Positions 17,072 through 29,089 are shown, counted from the stretch's first letter. The stretch is 64,000 nt of DNA from Carnobacterium gallinarum DSM 4847 (GCF_000744375.1 NZ_JQLU01000004.1:310001-374000), one strand, 5' to 3'. Translations and numbers: made by a program. Notes: generated by a model from the letters alone, not told the origin.

Positions 17072-17111
17072 AGCTTGGGAGAAAACTACAAAATAGTTTT
17101 GCTCTTAAGCT
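17072..17111. terminator. Terminator hairpin of the repeated AAAACTA/TAGTTTT family
   Basis: Arm AGCTTGGGAGAAAACTA (17072-17088) pairs imperfectly with 17094-17111 and is followed by TTTTT. It ends the ZIP/YaiI unit. Closely similar hairpins are at 38201 and 63784 (see findings). Confidence 0.85.
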
Positions 17112-17179
17112 TTTTATCTACATGAACGCTATGAAAAAGCAACCTTTTTTTTATTTTTATTTCTTTATAATTTGTTCGC

Positions 17180-17208
17180 TTTACATTTAGAACATTTGTT
17201 CGTATAAT
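17180..17208 (+). promoter_or_regulatory. Strong promoter with an embedded LexA (SOS) box
   Basis: A -35 TTTACA (17180-17185), a 17-bp spacer and a perfect -10 TATAAT (17203-17208). Between them, touching the -10, lies AGAACATTTGTTCG (17189-17202). On the other strand this is CGAACAAATGTTCT, which matches the Firmicute LexA/DinR consensus CGAAC-N4-GTTCG at 9 of 10 fixed positions. LexA bound here would block RNA polymerase. The two small genes downstream are therefore predicted to be DNA-damage induced. Confidence 0.8.
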
Positions 17209-17248
17209 GATTTTAGTTGTTACTGAATTGTTAGGAGGAACTTAATCG

Positions 17249-17467
17249 ATGAATAATCCGCAAATGCCACTTATTTTAAAAGATTTAATTGAAAAAAAGA
17301 AAAACTTAGATAGCAATATTTATGCCTTTTATTTTGAAGGAGTAAAACAAGGTATTCGTTTATTAGATGATACCCATGAGTTGTATGCTGAATTTTTAAA
17401 ATCAATTGATGAAGTAGATATTTTACCAGAACTAACATTTCAAGTAGAAGAAAATTTAGTTCGCTAA
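17249..17467 (+). CDS. Uncharacterised 72-aa protein, predicted SOS-regulated
   Basis: I do not recognise a family. The protein is acidic, soluble and mostly helical in appearance, with no Cys, no signal peptide and no membrane segment. An N-terminal ILKDLIEKKKNLDSN stretch is followed by FEGVKQGIRLLDD and an acidic C-terminal half. A strong AGGAGG site lies upstream. It is the first gene after the LexA-box promoter and is followed 25 nt later by a short SSB-like gene, so a role in DNA repair or replication stress is a reasonable guess. It is not YneA or YnzC by sequence. Confidence 0.75.
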   Translation: MNNPQMPLILKDLIEKKKNLDSNIYAFYFEGVKQGIRLLDDTHELYAEFLKSIDEVDILPELTFQVEENLVR

Positions 17468-17492
17468 GCTTTTTAACGAAGGAGGGAAAAAG

Positions 17493-17801
17493 ATGAATTT
17501 TATTACATTGACAGGGATGGTTATTTCGGATGTTAAAATTATTAATTTAACCAGTGGTGTCCCACTTTGCCGCTTTACTCTCGAAGCTGATGGTCGCAAG
17601 TTCTATTGTTTAGTTTCAGGAATGATGGCTTACGATTTCGTTTATAAAGTCCAACTTGGTGCAATGTTAACGTTTGAGGCTCGAATTAATGATCGAATGC
17701 AACTAGTTCTACTTAATTATCATGTAATGACCCCCTCCGTATCTTCTTTAATGAATGACCGACTGCAAACCTCTGGTTATCCTCATAAAAAAATTTCTTA
17801 A
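17493..17801 (+). CDS. Short SSB-like (OB-fold) protein
   Basis: A 102-aa protein that looks like a trimmed single-stranded DNA-binding protein. The OB-fold start is visible as ITLTGMVISDVKI, then GVPLCRFTLEADG and FYCLVSGMMAYDF, and a barrel-closing GAMLTFEARINDRMQLVL. It lacks the long glycine/glutamine-rich linker and the acidic DxxxPF-type C-terminal tip that SSB uses to recruit partners; the tail here is basic (YPHKKIS). AAGGAGG precedes the ATG. Second gene of the LexA-box unit. A helper of repair or recombination is likely; it is clearly not the essential housekeeping SSB. Confidence 0.75.
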   Translation: MNFITLTGMVISDVKIINLTSGVPLCRFTLEADGRKFYCLVSGMMAYDFVYKVQLGAMLTFEARINDRMQLVLLNYHVMTPSVSSLMNDRLQTSGYPHKKIS

Positions 17802-17803
17802 AC

Positions 17804-17845
17804 ACTTAGTCAAAAACTTACTTAATAATGAGTTTTTGACTAAGT
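17804..17845. terminator. Bidirectional terminator between the SSB-like gene and citrate synthase
   Basis: A perfect 15-bp stem (17804-17818 with 17831-17845) with a 12-nt loop between converging genes. Confidence 0.88.
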
Positions 17846-17847
17846 TC

Positions 17848-19212
17848 TTATCGTTGCTCAAGAGTCGTATACGTACTTTCTTCAGAAATACTATCATATG
17901 CAGGACGAATAATTTTATTCGTATTAATTAGTTCTTCCAAACGATGTGCGCTCCAGCCAACAATTCGTGCCATTGCAAAAATAGGTGTGAACAATTCTGT
18001 TGGCAAATCTAACATACTATAAACGAAGCCACTAAAGAAATCAACATTTGCACTAACTCCTTTATAAATATGTCGTTCTTCGCCAATGACTTTTGGAGCT
18101 AAATTCTCAACCATTGTATAAAGTTGAAACTCATCTAAACGGTCCTTTTCTGTAGCTAGCTGCTTGACAAAGCCTTTAAAAATTTCTGCTCTAGGATCAG
18201 AGATTGAATAAACGGCATGGCCCATTCCATAAATTAACCCTTTTTGATCAAAAGCTTCTTTATTTAACAATTTTTTGAGGTACCGACGCACTTCTTCTTC
18301 ATCTTTAATATTTGTAACCTGTTGTTTTAAATCTTCAAACATTTCTACGACTTTAATATTCGCACCACCATGTTTTGGTCCCTTTAATGACCCTAGAGCT
18401 GCTGCAATAGTTGAATAGGTATCTGTTCCAGATGAAGTGACAACATGAGTTGTAAAGCTAGAATTGTTCCCTCCTCCATGTTCCATATGAAGAACTAACG
18501 CTAAATCTAAAATGGTTGCTTCAGATTGTGTATACTGTTGATCTGGCCGTAACATTCTTAGAAGATTTTCTGCATTGGAAAGTTTATCAGATGGATAGTG
18601 AATATAAAGACTACCTTCGCATTCGTAATGGCAATAAGCATGATATGCATAGACAGCTAACATTGGGAAAACACTGATTAACATTAAACTTTGATCTAAA
18701 ACATTAGGTATGGAGATATCATCTGCAGACTCATCGTAGGATGCTAATGTTAATACACTACGAGCCAATACATTCATAATATCTTTGCTAGATGCAGTTA
18801 GAAGAACATCTCGTACAAAATTTGTAGGTAATTTTCTTTTAGAGGCCAGTAGTTTTTGAAAATCAAGCAACTCTGCTTCATTTGGCAAATTTCCGAATAG
18901 AAGTAGATAACTCACTTCTTCAAAGCCAAAACGTTTATCAGTTAAGTAACCTTGGGTAACATCATGAATCGTGATTCCACGATATTCCAATAAACCGTCT
19001 GTTGAAATGATCTTTCCAGCAGCATTCGTTGTTTGTGCTTGAACTTTAGAAATAGTCGTTAGTCCTGCTAATACCCCCTTACCATTGATATCACGTAAGC
19101 CTTGTTTTACATCGAATTTTTGATAAAGTATTGGATCAATATGATTATTTTTTTTACATAAATCTGCCAACTTATTTATTTCAGTTGTCAGTTTCATCGT
19201 TTTGTCGTTCAT
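17848..19212 (-). CDS. gltA: Citrate synthase
   Basis: A 454-aa enzyme condensing oxaloacetate and acetyl-CoA. The start at 19212 is chosen because AGGAGG lies 9 nt upstream; the longer reading begins inside that site. Catalytic residues are visible as His245 (LHMEHGGG), His332 (GMGHAVYSISDPR) and Asp391 (ANVDFFSGF). The protein is longer than the usual 370-430 aa, like the clostridial-type enzymes. No aconitase or isocitrate dehydrogenase gene lies beside it. It could serve glutamate synthesis if these exist elsewhere. A methylcitrate synthase role cannot be excluded. A 15-bp inverted repeat spans its ribosome-site region. Confidence 0.92.
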   Translation of the reverse strand: MNDKTMKLTTEINKLADLCKKNNHIDPILYQKFDVKQGLRDINGKGVLAGLTTISKVQAQTTNAAGKIISTDGLLEYRGITIHDVTQGYLTDKRFGFEEVSYLLLFGNLPNEAELLDFQKLLASKRKLPTNFVRDVLLTASSKDIMNVLARSVLTLASYDESADDISIPNVLDQSLMLISVFPMLAVYAYHAYCHYECEGSLYIHYPSDKLSNAENLLRMLRPDQQYTQSEATILDLALVLHMEHGGGNNSSFTTHVVTSSGTDTYSTIAAALGSLKGPKHGGANIKVVEMFEDLKQQVTNIKDEEEVRRYLKKLLNKEAFDQKGLIYGMGHAVYSISDPRAEIFKGFVKQLATEKDRLDEFQLYTMVENLAPKVIGEERHIYKGVSANVDFFSGFVYSMLDLPTELFTPIFAMARIVGWSAHRLEELINTNKIIRPAYDSISEESTYTTLEQR

Positions 19213-19224
19213 CAAAAACACCCT

Positions 19225-19277
19225 CCTTTTTAATCAAATTATAATTTAACTCATCATACACTATTTGATTAAAAAGG
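19225..19277 (-). repeat. Perfect 15-bp inverted repeat at the citrate synthase 5' end
   Basis: Arms 19225-19239 and 19263-19277 (CCTTTTTAATCAAAT and its complement) are separated by 23 nt that contain TATAATTT-like sequence. One arm touches the AGGAGG ribosome site on the minus strand. It could be a dimeric repressor operator, or an RNA hairpin masking the ribosome site if transcription starts upstream. Confidence 0.7.
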
Positions 19278-19307
19278 AAAAGTTTAGACCTTTATTTAGA
19301 AGAAAAA

Positions 19308-19344
19308 ACATCAAAAGTAAGCCCAATAGACTTACTTTTGATGT
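19308..19344 (-). terminator. Terminator of the pyr operon
   Basis: A perfect 14-bp stem (19308-19321 with 19331-19344) lies just after pyrE and is followed on the minus strand by a U-rich run. Confidence 0.9.
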
Positions 19345-19352
19345 TTTGAAAT

Positions 19353-19982
19353 TTATTTACCCCAGCTAGCTGGATCTTTTTTCCACTCTTGCAACAAGGT
19401 CATATCTTCAGCTTTAATTGCACCCATTTCTAAAGCCACCTCAATTAGTGTTGAATAGGTAGTTAAGGTTTTAAATGTTAGCTGATTTGCAGAAAAATTC
19501 TCAATTCCTTTAGGCAACTCATAGGTAAAGATTGCAGCTGTTCCAATGACATCAGCACCTTCGTTTTTAGCAGCAACAGCTGCGTCGATAACACTCCCGC
19601 CGGTTGAGATTAAATCTTCAATGATAACCATTTTTTGTCCATTTGAAATGCGACCTTCAATTTGATTGCCTTTGCCATGATCTTTTGCTTTGCCACGAAT
19701 ATAAACCATCGGTAAGTCTAAAATTTCAGCAACCCAAGCAGCATGAGGAATACCTGCAGTAGCTGTTCCTGCAATGACTTCTGCATCAGGATAATTAGTT
19801 TTAATTAATTCTGCTAATCCACTAGCAATCTCACGACGTACTTTAGGGTAACTCATAGTAATACGATTATCACAATAAATCGGACTTTTAATGCCACTTG
19901 CCCATGTAAAAGGTGCGTTAGGACTCAAGCTTACTGCTTCAATTTCTAATAAATCTTTTGCAATTTTTTTTTCAATTGTCAT
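19353..19982 (-). CDS. pyrE: Orotate phosphoribosyltransferase
   Basis: A 209-aa enzyme transferring phosphoribose from PRPP to orotate. The start at 19982 is preferred over 20000 because [17 protein letters not shown] matches the family N-terminus and leaves a 1-nt gap after the pyrF stop. The long reading would add six residues and overlap pyrF. The PRPP motif [14 protein letters not shown] and the substrate loop [16 protein letters not shown] are intact. It is the last gene of the pyr operon. Confidence 0.95.
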   Translation of the reverse strand: MTIEKKIAKDLLEIEAVSLSPNAPFTWASGIKSPIYCDNRITMSYPKVRREIASGLAELIKTNYPDAEVIAGTATAGIPHAAWVAEILDLPMVYIRGKAKDHGKGNQIEGRISNGQKMVIIEDLISTGGSVIDAAVAAKNEGADVIGTAAIFTYELPKGIENFSANQLTFKTLTTYSTLIEVALEMGAIKAEDMTLLQEWKKDPASWGK

Positions 19983-19983
19983 A

Positions 19984-20700
19984 TTAATTTTCGACTCCAT
20001 TCCATTGATCTTTAATTAAGTGATAGGCTCTAACTGGGTCTTCTGCTAAAGTAATTGGACGTCCGACAACAATATAACTAGAACCACCAGCTCTTGCTCT
20101 CGCTGGAGTAGCTACACGCTTTTGATCGCCTTTTTCATCTCCTGCTGGACGAATTCCAGGAGTGACACATAAAAATTCACTTGATGTATTTTCTTTAATC
20201 AATTGAGCTTCTAGTGCGGAACAAACGACTCCGTCTAAACCAGCATTTTGTGTTAGTTTAGCATAATGAATCACACTTTGAAGAAGCGGTACTTCGATTA
20301 ATTGTTCTTTCCGCATAGCTTCTTGTGTTGTAGAAGTTAGTTGTGTAACCGCGATTAAGCTCGGACGTTGACGTCCAGCAGGTGTTCCAGAAATAATGCC
20401 ACTCATAGCGGATTCCATCATTTGTTTGCCTCCAGCAGCATGAACATTAATCATATCTACATCTAATGCTGCTAAGCCTTTCATTGAACGTTCGACTGTA
20501 TTAGGAATATCATGAAGTTTTAAGTCTAAGAAAATTTCATGACCTAGGCTTTTCATTAACTTTACAACTTCTGGTCCATTTTGATAGTAAAGTTCCATTC
20601 CGACTTTGACAAAAAGTTGCTCCTCTTTAAAGTGAGCCAAAAATTTTTTAATTTCATCACTTGTTGAAAAATCTAAAGCAATAATTGGTTTTGATTGCAT
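19984..20700 (-). CDS. pyrF: Orotidine 5'-phosphate decarboxylase
   Basis: A 238-aa TIM-barrel enzyme performing the last step to UMP. The catalytic cluster Asp59-x-Lys61-x-x-Asp64 is in [13 protein letters not shown]. The phosphate loop VVGRPIT is near the C-terminus. It starts 1 nt after the pyrD stop and is followed directly by pyrE, the usual Firmicute order. Confidence 0.97.
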   Translation of the reverse strand: MQSKPIIALDFSTSDEIKKFLAHFKEEQLFVKVGMELYYQNGPEVVKLMKSLGHEIFLDLKLHDIPNTVERSMKGLAALDVDMINVHAAGGKQMMESAMSGIISGTPAGRQRPSLIAVTQLTSTTQEAMRKEQLIEVPLLQSVIHYAKLTQNAGLDGVVCSALEAQLIKENTSSEFLCVTPGIRPAGDEKGDQKRVATPARARAGGSSYIVVGRPITLAEDPVRAYHLIKDQWNGVEN

Positions 20701-20701
20701 G

Positions 20702-22401
<1,700 letters not shown>

Positions 22402-22442
22402 GATTCCCCTCCTAGAAAATTGATATTAAATTTAAGTAATAC

Positions 22443-22476
22443 AACTAAGTTTAGCTTAACTAAACTAAACTCAGTT
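22443..22476 (-). other. Stem-loop in the carB-pyrK gap
   Basis: Arms AACTAAGTTTAG (22443-22454) and 22465-22476 form a 12-bp stem with one G-U pair. A smaller TTGCAG/CTGCAA hairpin lies beside it. There is no U run, so it is more likely an mRNA processing or stability element than a terminator. Confidence 0.45.
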
Positions 22477-22493
22477 GCAGCCCTGCAATTATT

Positions 22494-25400
22494 TTATAAA
22501 GCTGAAGTATCAAATGAACGTGATTCTAAAACTTTTAAAATGGCACTTGTTGTATCAAGTGAAGTAAATAATGGAATTCCGTGTTCAACAGCTTCACGTC
22601 GTATTTGGAAGCCATCGCTTTGAACTTCTTTATCTCGTCCCATTGTATTCACAACAGCTTGTACAACTCCTTGGTTGAGTACATCTAAGACATTTAATTC
22701 TCCATTTTCAGCGATTTTGTTAATCCGCTTCACAGGCAGACCTTTTTCTTGTAGATATTCAGCTGTTCCAGCTGTAGCTGTTAATTGATAGCCTATCTCA
22801 TAAAAACGACGGGCTAATTCATACGCTTCAACTTTGTCTTCATTTGCAATGGTGAACAGTACGGTTCCATGATCTGCTAAATGAAGATTGCTTCCTTCAA
22901 ATGCTTTATAAAGAGCTTTCTCTAAGGTTGTATCAGTTCCCATTACTTCACCAGTTGACTTCATTTCTGGTCCAAGATTTGTATCAACACTCAGTAATTT
23001 AGCAAATGAGAAAACGGGTGCTTTTACATGAACCTTAGTTGATTCAGGATATAGTCCATCTTGGTATCCTTGTTCTTTTAACGTTTTTCCTAGAATCACA
23101 TTTGTTGCAATCTGGGCCATAGGAATACCTGTAACTTTACTTAAAAATGGTGCAGTACGGCTAGCACGAGGATTCACCTCAATAACATAAACTTGATTCT
23201 CATGAATAACAAACTGAACATTCATCATTCCAATACAATTTAAGCCTAATGCTAATCGCTTTGTAAAATCTGCAATTGTAGCTTGCAATTCAGCTGATAA
23301 GTTTTGTGGTGGATAGACAGCCATTGAATCACCTGAATGGACTCCTGCACGTTCAATATGTTCCATAATTCCAGGAATCAAGACGTCTGTTCCATCACTA
23401 ATGGCATCTACTTCACATTCTTTTCCTAACAAATAACGATCGACTAGGACAGGATGTTCTGGAGAAGCTTTAACTGCATGACGCATATAATTTTCTAAAT
23501 CTTTTTGATTCTCTACAATTTCCATTGCTCGCCCACCTAGAACATAACTTGGACGTACTAGTACTGGATAGCCGATTCGGTTCGCGATAACCACCGCTTC
23601 TGCTTCACTACGAGCAGTATCTCCAAGAGGTTGTGGTACACCTAATTCTTTTAATGCATGTTCAAACAAATCACGGTTTTCCGCACGATCTAAATCTTCG
23701 ACAGTGGTTCCTAATATTGGCACACCTAATTTTGTTAAAGGTTCTGCTAAATTAATCGCTGTTTGTCCACCGAATTGAACAATTACGCCTTTTGGTTTTT
23801 CTAAATCAATAACATGCATGACGTCTTCTAAGGTTAATGGTTCAAAATAAAGCTTATCAGAAATCGAGAAATCAGTTGAAACTGTTTCAGGATTACTATT
23901 CATAATAATTGCTTCATAACCAGCTTTTTGAATGGCTTTTACAGAGTGAACCGTTGCATAATCAAACTCAACTCCTTGACCAATTCGGATAGGTCCTGAT
24001 CCTAAAACTAAAACAGATTCACGATCCGTAACAATACTTTCATTTTCTTCTTCATAGGTGCTATAGAAGTAAGGCGTTTTTGACTCAAATTCACCAGCAC
24101 AAGTATCAACCATTTTGTAAACTGGAATGATTCCATTTTTCTTTCGCAATGCAGCAATCGAAAGAGCATCTGTCTCCCAAAGTTTCGCAATTGCTGAATC
24201 GGAAAATCCATATTCTTTAGCATTTCTTAGTAAGTCTAAATTGGTTGGTTTTACTTTTAGCTCTTGTTCAATTTCAACAATATGCAGTAATTTATCTAAG
24301 AAAAATAAGTCAATCTTGGTTAATTCTGCTAAATCTTCAATTGTATAACCTCGACGGATGCCTTCAACTAGATAAAACAGACGATCATCTTGTACATTGA
24401 TGATTTTTTCAACTAAGTTTTCATCACTAATGGCCGTTGCTTCTGGAATTTCCACATGTAGTGTACCGATTTCTAAAGAGCGTACAGCTTTTAAAAGAGC
24501 TTCTTCAATAGTACGACCGATGGACATGACTTCGCCAGTTGCTTTCATTTGCGTTCCTAATTTACGTTCTCCATTCTCGAATTTATCAAAAGGCCAACGA
24601 GGAATTTTTGCTACTACATAGTCTAACGCAGGCTCAAATTGAGCATAAGTGGTTCCTGTTACTGGGTTTTTCATTTCATCTAAAGTTAAACCAACAGCAA
24701 TTTTAGCGGCTAACTTAGCAATTGGATAGCCCGTTGCTTTACTAGCTAAAGCCGATGACCGACTTACTCGTGGGTTGACTTCGATAATAAAGTAGTTAAA
24801 GCTATTCGGATCTAAGGCTAGTTGAACATTACAACCCCCTTCAATTCCTAAAGCACGAATAATTTTTAGTGAAGAATCGCGTAACATTTGGTATTCATAG
24901 TCAGATAAAGTCTGGCTAGGCGCAACAACAATTGAATCACCTGTGTGAATGCCAACCGGATCAATATTTTCCATATTACAAACAACCATGGCATTATCTG
25001 CGCTATCTCGCATCACTTCATATTCAATTTCCTTATAGCCAGCAATGCTCATTTCGACTAAACATTGATTAGCAGGAGATAATTTTAATCCATTGGTGAC
25101 AATTTCTTTTAGTTCCTTCAAATTATGGCAAATTCCGCCACCTGTTCCACCTAATGTGAAAGCAGGACGAACAATTAAAGGGAATCCAATTTTTTCAGCA
25201 AACGTTAAAGCTTCATCAACAGTATGGACAATCTCTGACTCTGGTACAGGTTCGCCAAGTTCATGCATGAGTTGTCTAAATAAATCTCGGTCTTCTGCTT
25301 GATCAATTGCACTTAATTTTGTACCTAGCAATTCAATATTTAGATCATCTAAAATTCCTGAAGCGGCTAATTCCATTGCCATATTCAAACCAGTTTGTCC

Positions 25401-25673
25401 ACCTAGTGTTGGAACAATCGCATCTGGTAATTCTTTTCTTAAAATGCGCGAAACAAATTCCAATGTAATTGGTTCAATGTAGACTTTATCAGCAATTTCC
25501 TTATCTGTCATAATTGTTGCTGGATTTGAGTTAACTAACACAACTTCATAACCCTCTTCTTTTAATGCTAAACAAGCTTGTGTTCCTGCATAATCAAATT
25601 CGGCCGCTTGACCGATAATAATGGGACCAGAACCAATCACCATAATTTTTTTAATATCTGTTCTTTTAGGCAT
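22494..25673 (-). CDS. carB: Carbamoyl-phosphate synthase large subunit
   Basis: 1059 aa from the ATG at 25673, which has AAAGGAGC upstream and gives the family start [20 protein letters not shown]. It has two ATP-grasp halves, the second marked by [20 protein letters not shown] around residue 550, and a C-terminal MGS-like regulatory domain that binds allosteric effectors. It makes carbamoyl phosphate from bicarbonate, ammonia from CarA and two ATP. It overlaps carA by 8 nt. Within the pyr operon it supplies aspartate carbamoyltransferase. Confidence 0.98.
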   Translation of the reverse strand: MPKRTDIKKIMVIGSGPIIIGQAAEFDYAGTQACLALKEEGYEVVLVNSNPATIMTDKEIADKVYIEPITLEFVSRILRKELPDAIVPTLGGQTGLNMAMELAASGILDDLNIELLGTKLSAIDQAEDRDLFRQLMHELGEPVPESEIVHTVDEALTFAEKIGFPLIVRPAFTLGGTGGGICHNLKELKEIVTNGLKLSPANQCLVEMSIAGYKEIEYEVMRDSADNAMVVCNMENIDPVGIHTGDSIVVAPSQTLSDYEYQMLRDSSLKIIRALGIEGGCNVQLALDPNSFNYFIIEVNPRVSRSSALASKATGYPIAKLAAKIAVGLTLDEMKNPVTGTTYAQFEPALDYVVAKIPRWPFDKFENGERKLGTQMKATGEVMSIGRTIEEALLKAVRSLEIGTLHVEIPEATAISDENLVEKIINVQDDRLFYLVEGIRRGYTIEDLAELTKIDLFFLDKLLHIVEIEQELKVKPTNLDLLRNAKEYGFSDSAIAKLWETDALSIAALRKKNGIIPVYKMVDTCAGEFESKTPYFYSTYEEENESIVTDRESVLVLGSGPIRIGQGVEFDYATVHSVKAIQKAGYEAIIMNSNPETVSTDFSISDKLYFEPLTLEDVMHVIDLEKPKGVIVQFGGQTAINLAEPLTKLGVPILGTTVEDLDRAENRDLFEHALKELGVPQPLGDTARSEAEAVVIANRIGYPVLVRPSYVLGGRAMEIVENQKDLENYMRHAVKASPEHPVLVDRYLLGKECEVDAISDGTDVLIPGIMEHIERAGVHSGDSMAVYPPQNLSAELQATIADFTKRLALGLNCIGMMNVQFVIHENQVYVIEVNPRASRTAPFLSKVTGIPMAQIATNVILGKTLKEQGYQDGLYPESTKVHVKAPVFSFAKLLSVDTNLGPEMKSTGEVMGTDTTLEKALYKAFEGSNLHLADHGTVLFTIANEDKVEAYELARRFYEIGYQLTATAGTAEYLQEKGLPVKRINKIAENGELNVLDVLNQGVVQAVVNTMGRDKEVQSDGFQIRREAVEHGIPLFTSLDTTSAILKVLESRSFDTSAL

Positions 25674-26754
25674 TGGCGTTGCGCTCCTTTCCAGCATCCA
25701 TTAATTCCATAAATTGATCAAATAAATGACTTGCATCATGTGGTCCAGGTGCAGCATCCGGATGGAATTGAACACTGAATACGGGATGATAGCGATGTTT
25801 AATCCCTTCCACAGTTCCATCGTTTAATTCGATATGCGTTACAATTAACTCTTCTTTATTAACCGTTTTTTCATCAACTGCATAGCCGTGATTTTGTGAA
25901 GTGAAATCAATTCGACCAGTAGCAATTTCTTTTACAGGATGATTAAATCCACGATGCCCAAATTTTAATTTAAAGGTATCTGCTCCATTGGCCAATGAAA
26001 TTAATTGATGTCCTAAACAAATTCCGAAGATTGGGAATTTCCCTTGAATACCACGAATCATTTCTAATGCTTCTGGGACATCTTTTGGATCTCCAGGTCC
26101 ATTCGTCAGCATTACACCATCAGGATTTAAATCGATAATAGTTTGTGCCGTAGTGTTATATGGAAGGATCGTTAAATTACAATTTCGATTGCTTAATTCT
26201 CGTAAAATACTGTGTTTTAAGCCAAAATCGATTACTACAACATTTCGTCCACTTCCTGGACTCGGATAAGGATGGCTGGTTGAAACTTGGGCAACTTGAT
26301 TCGTTGGCAGAACAGTCGCTCTTAATTGATCAAAAGCATGTTCTAAATTTTCATTTGCTCCTGTAATCATGCCTTTAATCGTTCCTTTATCCCTCAAAAT
26401 TTTTGTTAATTTACGTGTATCAATACCGGAAATCCCAGGGATATTTTTTCGTTTCAGAAATTCGTCTAAGGTAATCTGACTGCGCCAATTAGAGGCAACT
26501 CGAGCATGTTCTTTCACGATAACCCCTTTACATGTAGGTTCAATTGATTCAAAGTCGTCTCGATTAATACCGTAATTCCCTACTAATGGGTAGGTGAAAA
26601 CAATCATTTGTCCATTATACGATTGATCTGTGATTGTTTCTTGATAACCGGTCATTCCTGTTGAAAAGACAACTTCACCAGTCACTTCAATCGGTGCACC
26701 AAATCCTTTTCCTTTAAATACTGTACCATCTTCTAGTAATAATAAACGATCCAT
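25666..26754 (-). CDS. carA: Carbamoyl-phosphate synthase small subunit
   Basis: A 362-aa glutaminase subunit. The N-terminal CarA domain ([14 protein letters not shown]) is followed by a class I amidotransferase with Cys246 in FGICLGHQ and the His/Glu-equivalent region in [15 protein letters not shown]. Ammonia is tunnelled to CarB. An AGGAGG-like GGAGGTTG site precedes the start, 12 nt after pyrC. Confidence 0.98.
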   Translation of the reverse strand: MDRLLLLEDGTVFKGKGFGAPIEVTGEVVFSTGMTGYQETITDQSYNGQMIVFTYPLVGNYGINRDDFESIEPTCKGVIVKEHARVASNWRSQITLDEFLKRKNIPGISGIDTRKLTKILRDKGTIKGMITGANENLEHAFDQLRATVLPTNQVAQVSTSHPYPSPGSGRNVVVIDFGLKHSILRELSNRNCNLTILPYNTTAQTIIDLNPDGVMLTNGPGDPKDVPEALEMIRGIQGKFPIFGICLGHQLISLANGADTFKLKFGHRGFNHPVKEIATGRIDFTSQNHGYAVDEKTVNKEELIVTHIELNDGTVEGIKHRYHPVFSVQFHPDAAPGPHDASHLFDQFMELMDAGKERNANA

Positions 26755-26766
26755 CCTATCAACCTC

Positions 26767-28044
26767 CTATGAATAAACAACTTCTCCATTTACCAGTGTC
26801 ATCAATGTTGTTCCTGAAACTTTCCAACCAATAAATGGTGTATTACTTGCTAATGATTTAAATTCTTGAGCATCAATTATTTGTTCATCCGTTAGATCGA
26901 ATAAAGCTAAATCTGCGGGTGCACCAACTTCTAAGTGACCTGCATTTAACTTAAAAGTTTCAGCTGGTTTAGTACTCATCCATTCAATTAATTGTATTAA
27001 AGTAAATTTTTCAGTTTTGACAAAATGAGTATACAATAATTGAAAAGCAGTTTCGCTACCAACTATTCCAAATGGAGCATTTACCATACCACCAGATTTT
27101 TCTTCGTCTCCATGTGGTGCATGATCAGTTGCAATAAAATCAATTGTGCCATCAAGTAAACCTTCAATTAAAGCGTCACGATCATCGATTCCACGTAATG
27201 GTGGGTTCATTTTATAAATAGCTGTGTCACTTGGAATATCTTCTTCAGATAAAAGTAAATGATGAGGGGTAACTTCTGCAGTTACATGAATTCCAGCTTT
27301 TTTAGCATCACGAATCACACGAACACTTTCTTTTGTTGAAACATGACAGACATGATAGTGCGCGCCTGTTGCTTCACTTAACAAAACATCTCGTGCGATT
27401 TGTGATGCTTCGGTAATACTTAAAATTCCTGGTAAATTTAATTTTTCAGACATTGCGCCTTGATGCATGACTCCACCGAATAATAACGAATCATCTTCTG
27501 TATGGGCAACGATAACTGTGTTATTTTTAGCAGCTTCTACCATAGCTAAATACATTGTTCCAGCAGTTTGAACGCCTACACCATCATTAGTGAAGGCAAA
27601 TGCTCCTGCTTTTAAAAGACCAACTTGATCCACTAATTCATCACTCTTTAATCCTGTTGTAATGGGTGCGTAATGTAACACGTTTACAACAGCATCTTCT
27701 TGAATTTTTGCTTGTATCTCAGCAAATTTTTCAACAGTATCTGGAACAGGGTTCGTATTTGGCATTGCACAAATCGTCGTAAATCCACCTCGTGCGGCTG
27801 CTTCACTTCCTGTTTTAATGGTTTCTTTATACGTAAATCCAGGTTCTCTCAAATGAACATGAACATCGACTAGTCCTGGAGTTATTAGAGCCCCTTTTGC
27901 ATCAATTATTTTTTCAACTTGTTCTCCAATTAAGCTTAAGTCTGCTCCAATTGCATCTATTTTGCCTTCTTTAATAAGCAATTCAATTGCTTCAATCTCA
28001 TTACGATGATTTACCATTGTTGCGTTCTTTATCCAAGTATTCAT
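26767..28044 (-). CDS. pyrC: Dihydroorotase
   Basis: A 425-aa type I cyclic amidohydrolase closing carbamoyl-aspartate to dihydroorotate. Zinc ligands include His62 and His64 in VDVHVHLREPG. The catalytic Asp is in FIATDHAPHG, and further metal ligands are in VVAHTEDDSL and YHVCHVSTKES. The carA and carB genes follow directly. The related allantoinase is excluded by the context. Confidence 0.96.
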   Translation of the reverse strand: MNTWIKNATMVNHRNEIEAIELLIKEGKIDAIGADLSLIGEQVEKIIDAKGALITPGLVDVHVHLREPGFTYKETIKTGSEAAARGGFTTICAMPNTNPVPDTVEKFAEIQAKIQEDAVVNVLHYAPITTGLKSDELVDQVGLLKAGAFAFTNDGVGVQTAGTMYLAMVEAAKNNTVIVAHTEDDSLLFGGVMHQGAMSEKLNLPGILSITEASQIARDVLLSEATGAHYHVCHVSTKESVRVIRDAKKAGIHVTAEVTPHHLLLSEEDIPSDTAIYKMNPPLRGIDDRDALIEGLLDGTIDFIATDHAPHGDEEKSGGMVNAPFGIVGSETAFQLLYTHFVKTEKFTLIQLIEWMSTKPAETFKLNAGHLEVGAPADLALFDLTDEQIIDAQEFKSLASNTPFIGWKVSGTTLMTLVNGEVVYS

Positions 28045-28097
28045 TCAGTTCCCTCCAAATTTCTTGTTGCTTAAATTTTTATCCAACTGCATAAAAT

Positions 28098-28134
28098 TAG
28101 CAAGAATAGCTAGCGTTTAAGGCTATTCTTGCTA
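28098..28134 (-). other. Stem-loop between pyrB and pyrC
   Basis: A 13-bp stem (28098-28110 with 28122-28134), 11-nt loop, with only a short ATTTTA tail on the minus strand. It carries no PyrR-type sequence. It is a weak terminator or an RNA stability element inside the operon. Confidence 0.5.
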
Positions 28135-28142
28135 GGTTCTTA

Positions 28143-29057
28143 CTAATCTAAAACGGCTTCTAAAATAGCCATTCTTGTATAGACACCATTGGACATTTGT
28201 TGAACAATTCTTGAACGAGAACATTCTACTAATGATCCTTGAAGTTCTACATCACGATTTACTGGTGCTGGATGCATAATGATTGCTGCTGGTTTCATAT
28301 GGGCTTCCCGTTCTTCAGTTAACCCATAGCTAGCTAAATATTTTTCTTTTGAGAAGTTTCCATAATATTCATGACGTTCATGTTGTACTCGTAACATCAT
28401 CATTACATCGACTTGCCCCACAAGTTCATCTAATGGCAAATAGGTACCATACTGATTATATGAAGGATCAAACCACTCTTCTGGACCTGAGAAGAAAACT
28501 TCAGCTCCTAAACGTTTTAACATTTGCATATTAGAATTGGCAACTCGTGAGTGAGTTAAATCGCCGACAATCGCGACTTTTAAGCCTTCAAAATGACCAA
28601 ACTCTTCATAAATTGTCATTAAATCGAGTAAACATTGGCTAGGATGTTGACCACTTCCATCCCCTCCATTAACAACGGCTAATTCAATTCCTGTACTAGC
28701 GATCAGCTCTTCATAGTAAGCTTCATCACCATGACGAATAACTGCAACATCAACACCTAAGGCTGACATGGTTAAGACTGTATCGTATAATGTTTCACCT
28801 TTCTTAACACTACTAGTTGATACTTCAAAATCTATAATATCTAGTCCTAATTTTTTCTCAGCCATTTCAAAGCTTTTATGTGTTCTTGTACTATTTTCAA
28901 AAAATAGGTTAACCGCATATTTAGGCTCTTTTGGTGAGTAGCATGCGCCATGTTTGAACTCTTGGGCACGTTTGATTAATGTCATTACCTCTTCATTACT
29001 TAAGGCTTCTACTGAAACTAGGTGGTCTAAATTTAAATTTTGAATGGTTGCTGTCAT
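28143..29057 (-). CDS. pyrB: Aspartate carbamoyltransferase catalytic subunit
   Basis: A 304-aa enzyme joining carbamoyl phosphate to aspartate. The carbamoyl-phosphate loop STRTH is at 56-60 ([12 protein letters not shown]), the HPSQ motif in [10 protein letters not shown], and the aspartate-binding region RVQHER follows. No regulatory pyrI is present, as expected in Firmicutes. AGGAGG precedes the start, 32 nt after pyrP. Confidence 0.98.
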   Translation of the reverse strand: MTATIQNLNLDHLVSVEALSNEEVMTLIKRAQEFKHGACYSPKEPKYAVNLFFENSTRTHKSFEMAEKKLGLDIIDFEVSTSSVKKGETLYDTVLTMSALGVDVAVIRHGDEAYYEELIASTGIELAVVNGGDGSGQHPSQCLLDLMTIYEEFGHFEGLKVAIVGDLTHSRVANSNMQMLKRLGAEVFFSGPEEWFDPSYNQYGTYLPLDELVGQVDVMMMLRVQHERHEYYGNFSKEKYLASYGLTEEREAHMKPAAIIMHPAPVNRDVELQGSLVECSRSRIVQQMSNGVYTRMAILEAVLD

Positions 29058-29089
29058 TTTGAATTCCTCCTATTTTTTAGTAACGTTCG

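Noticed and set aside
26767-28044. Dihydroorotase gene read as allantoinase, to complete the ureide pathway
   Set aside because: It lies inside the pyr operon between pyrB and carA and has pyrC features; it is far from the all cluster.
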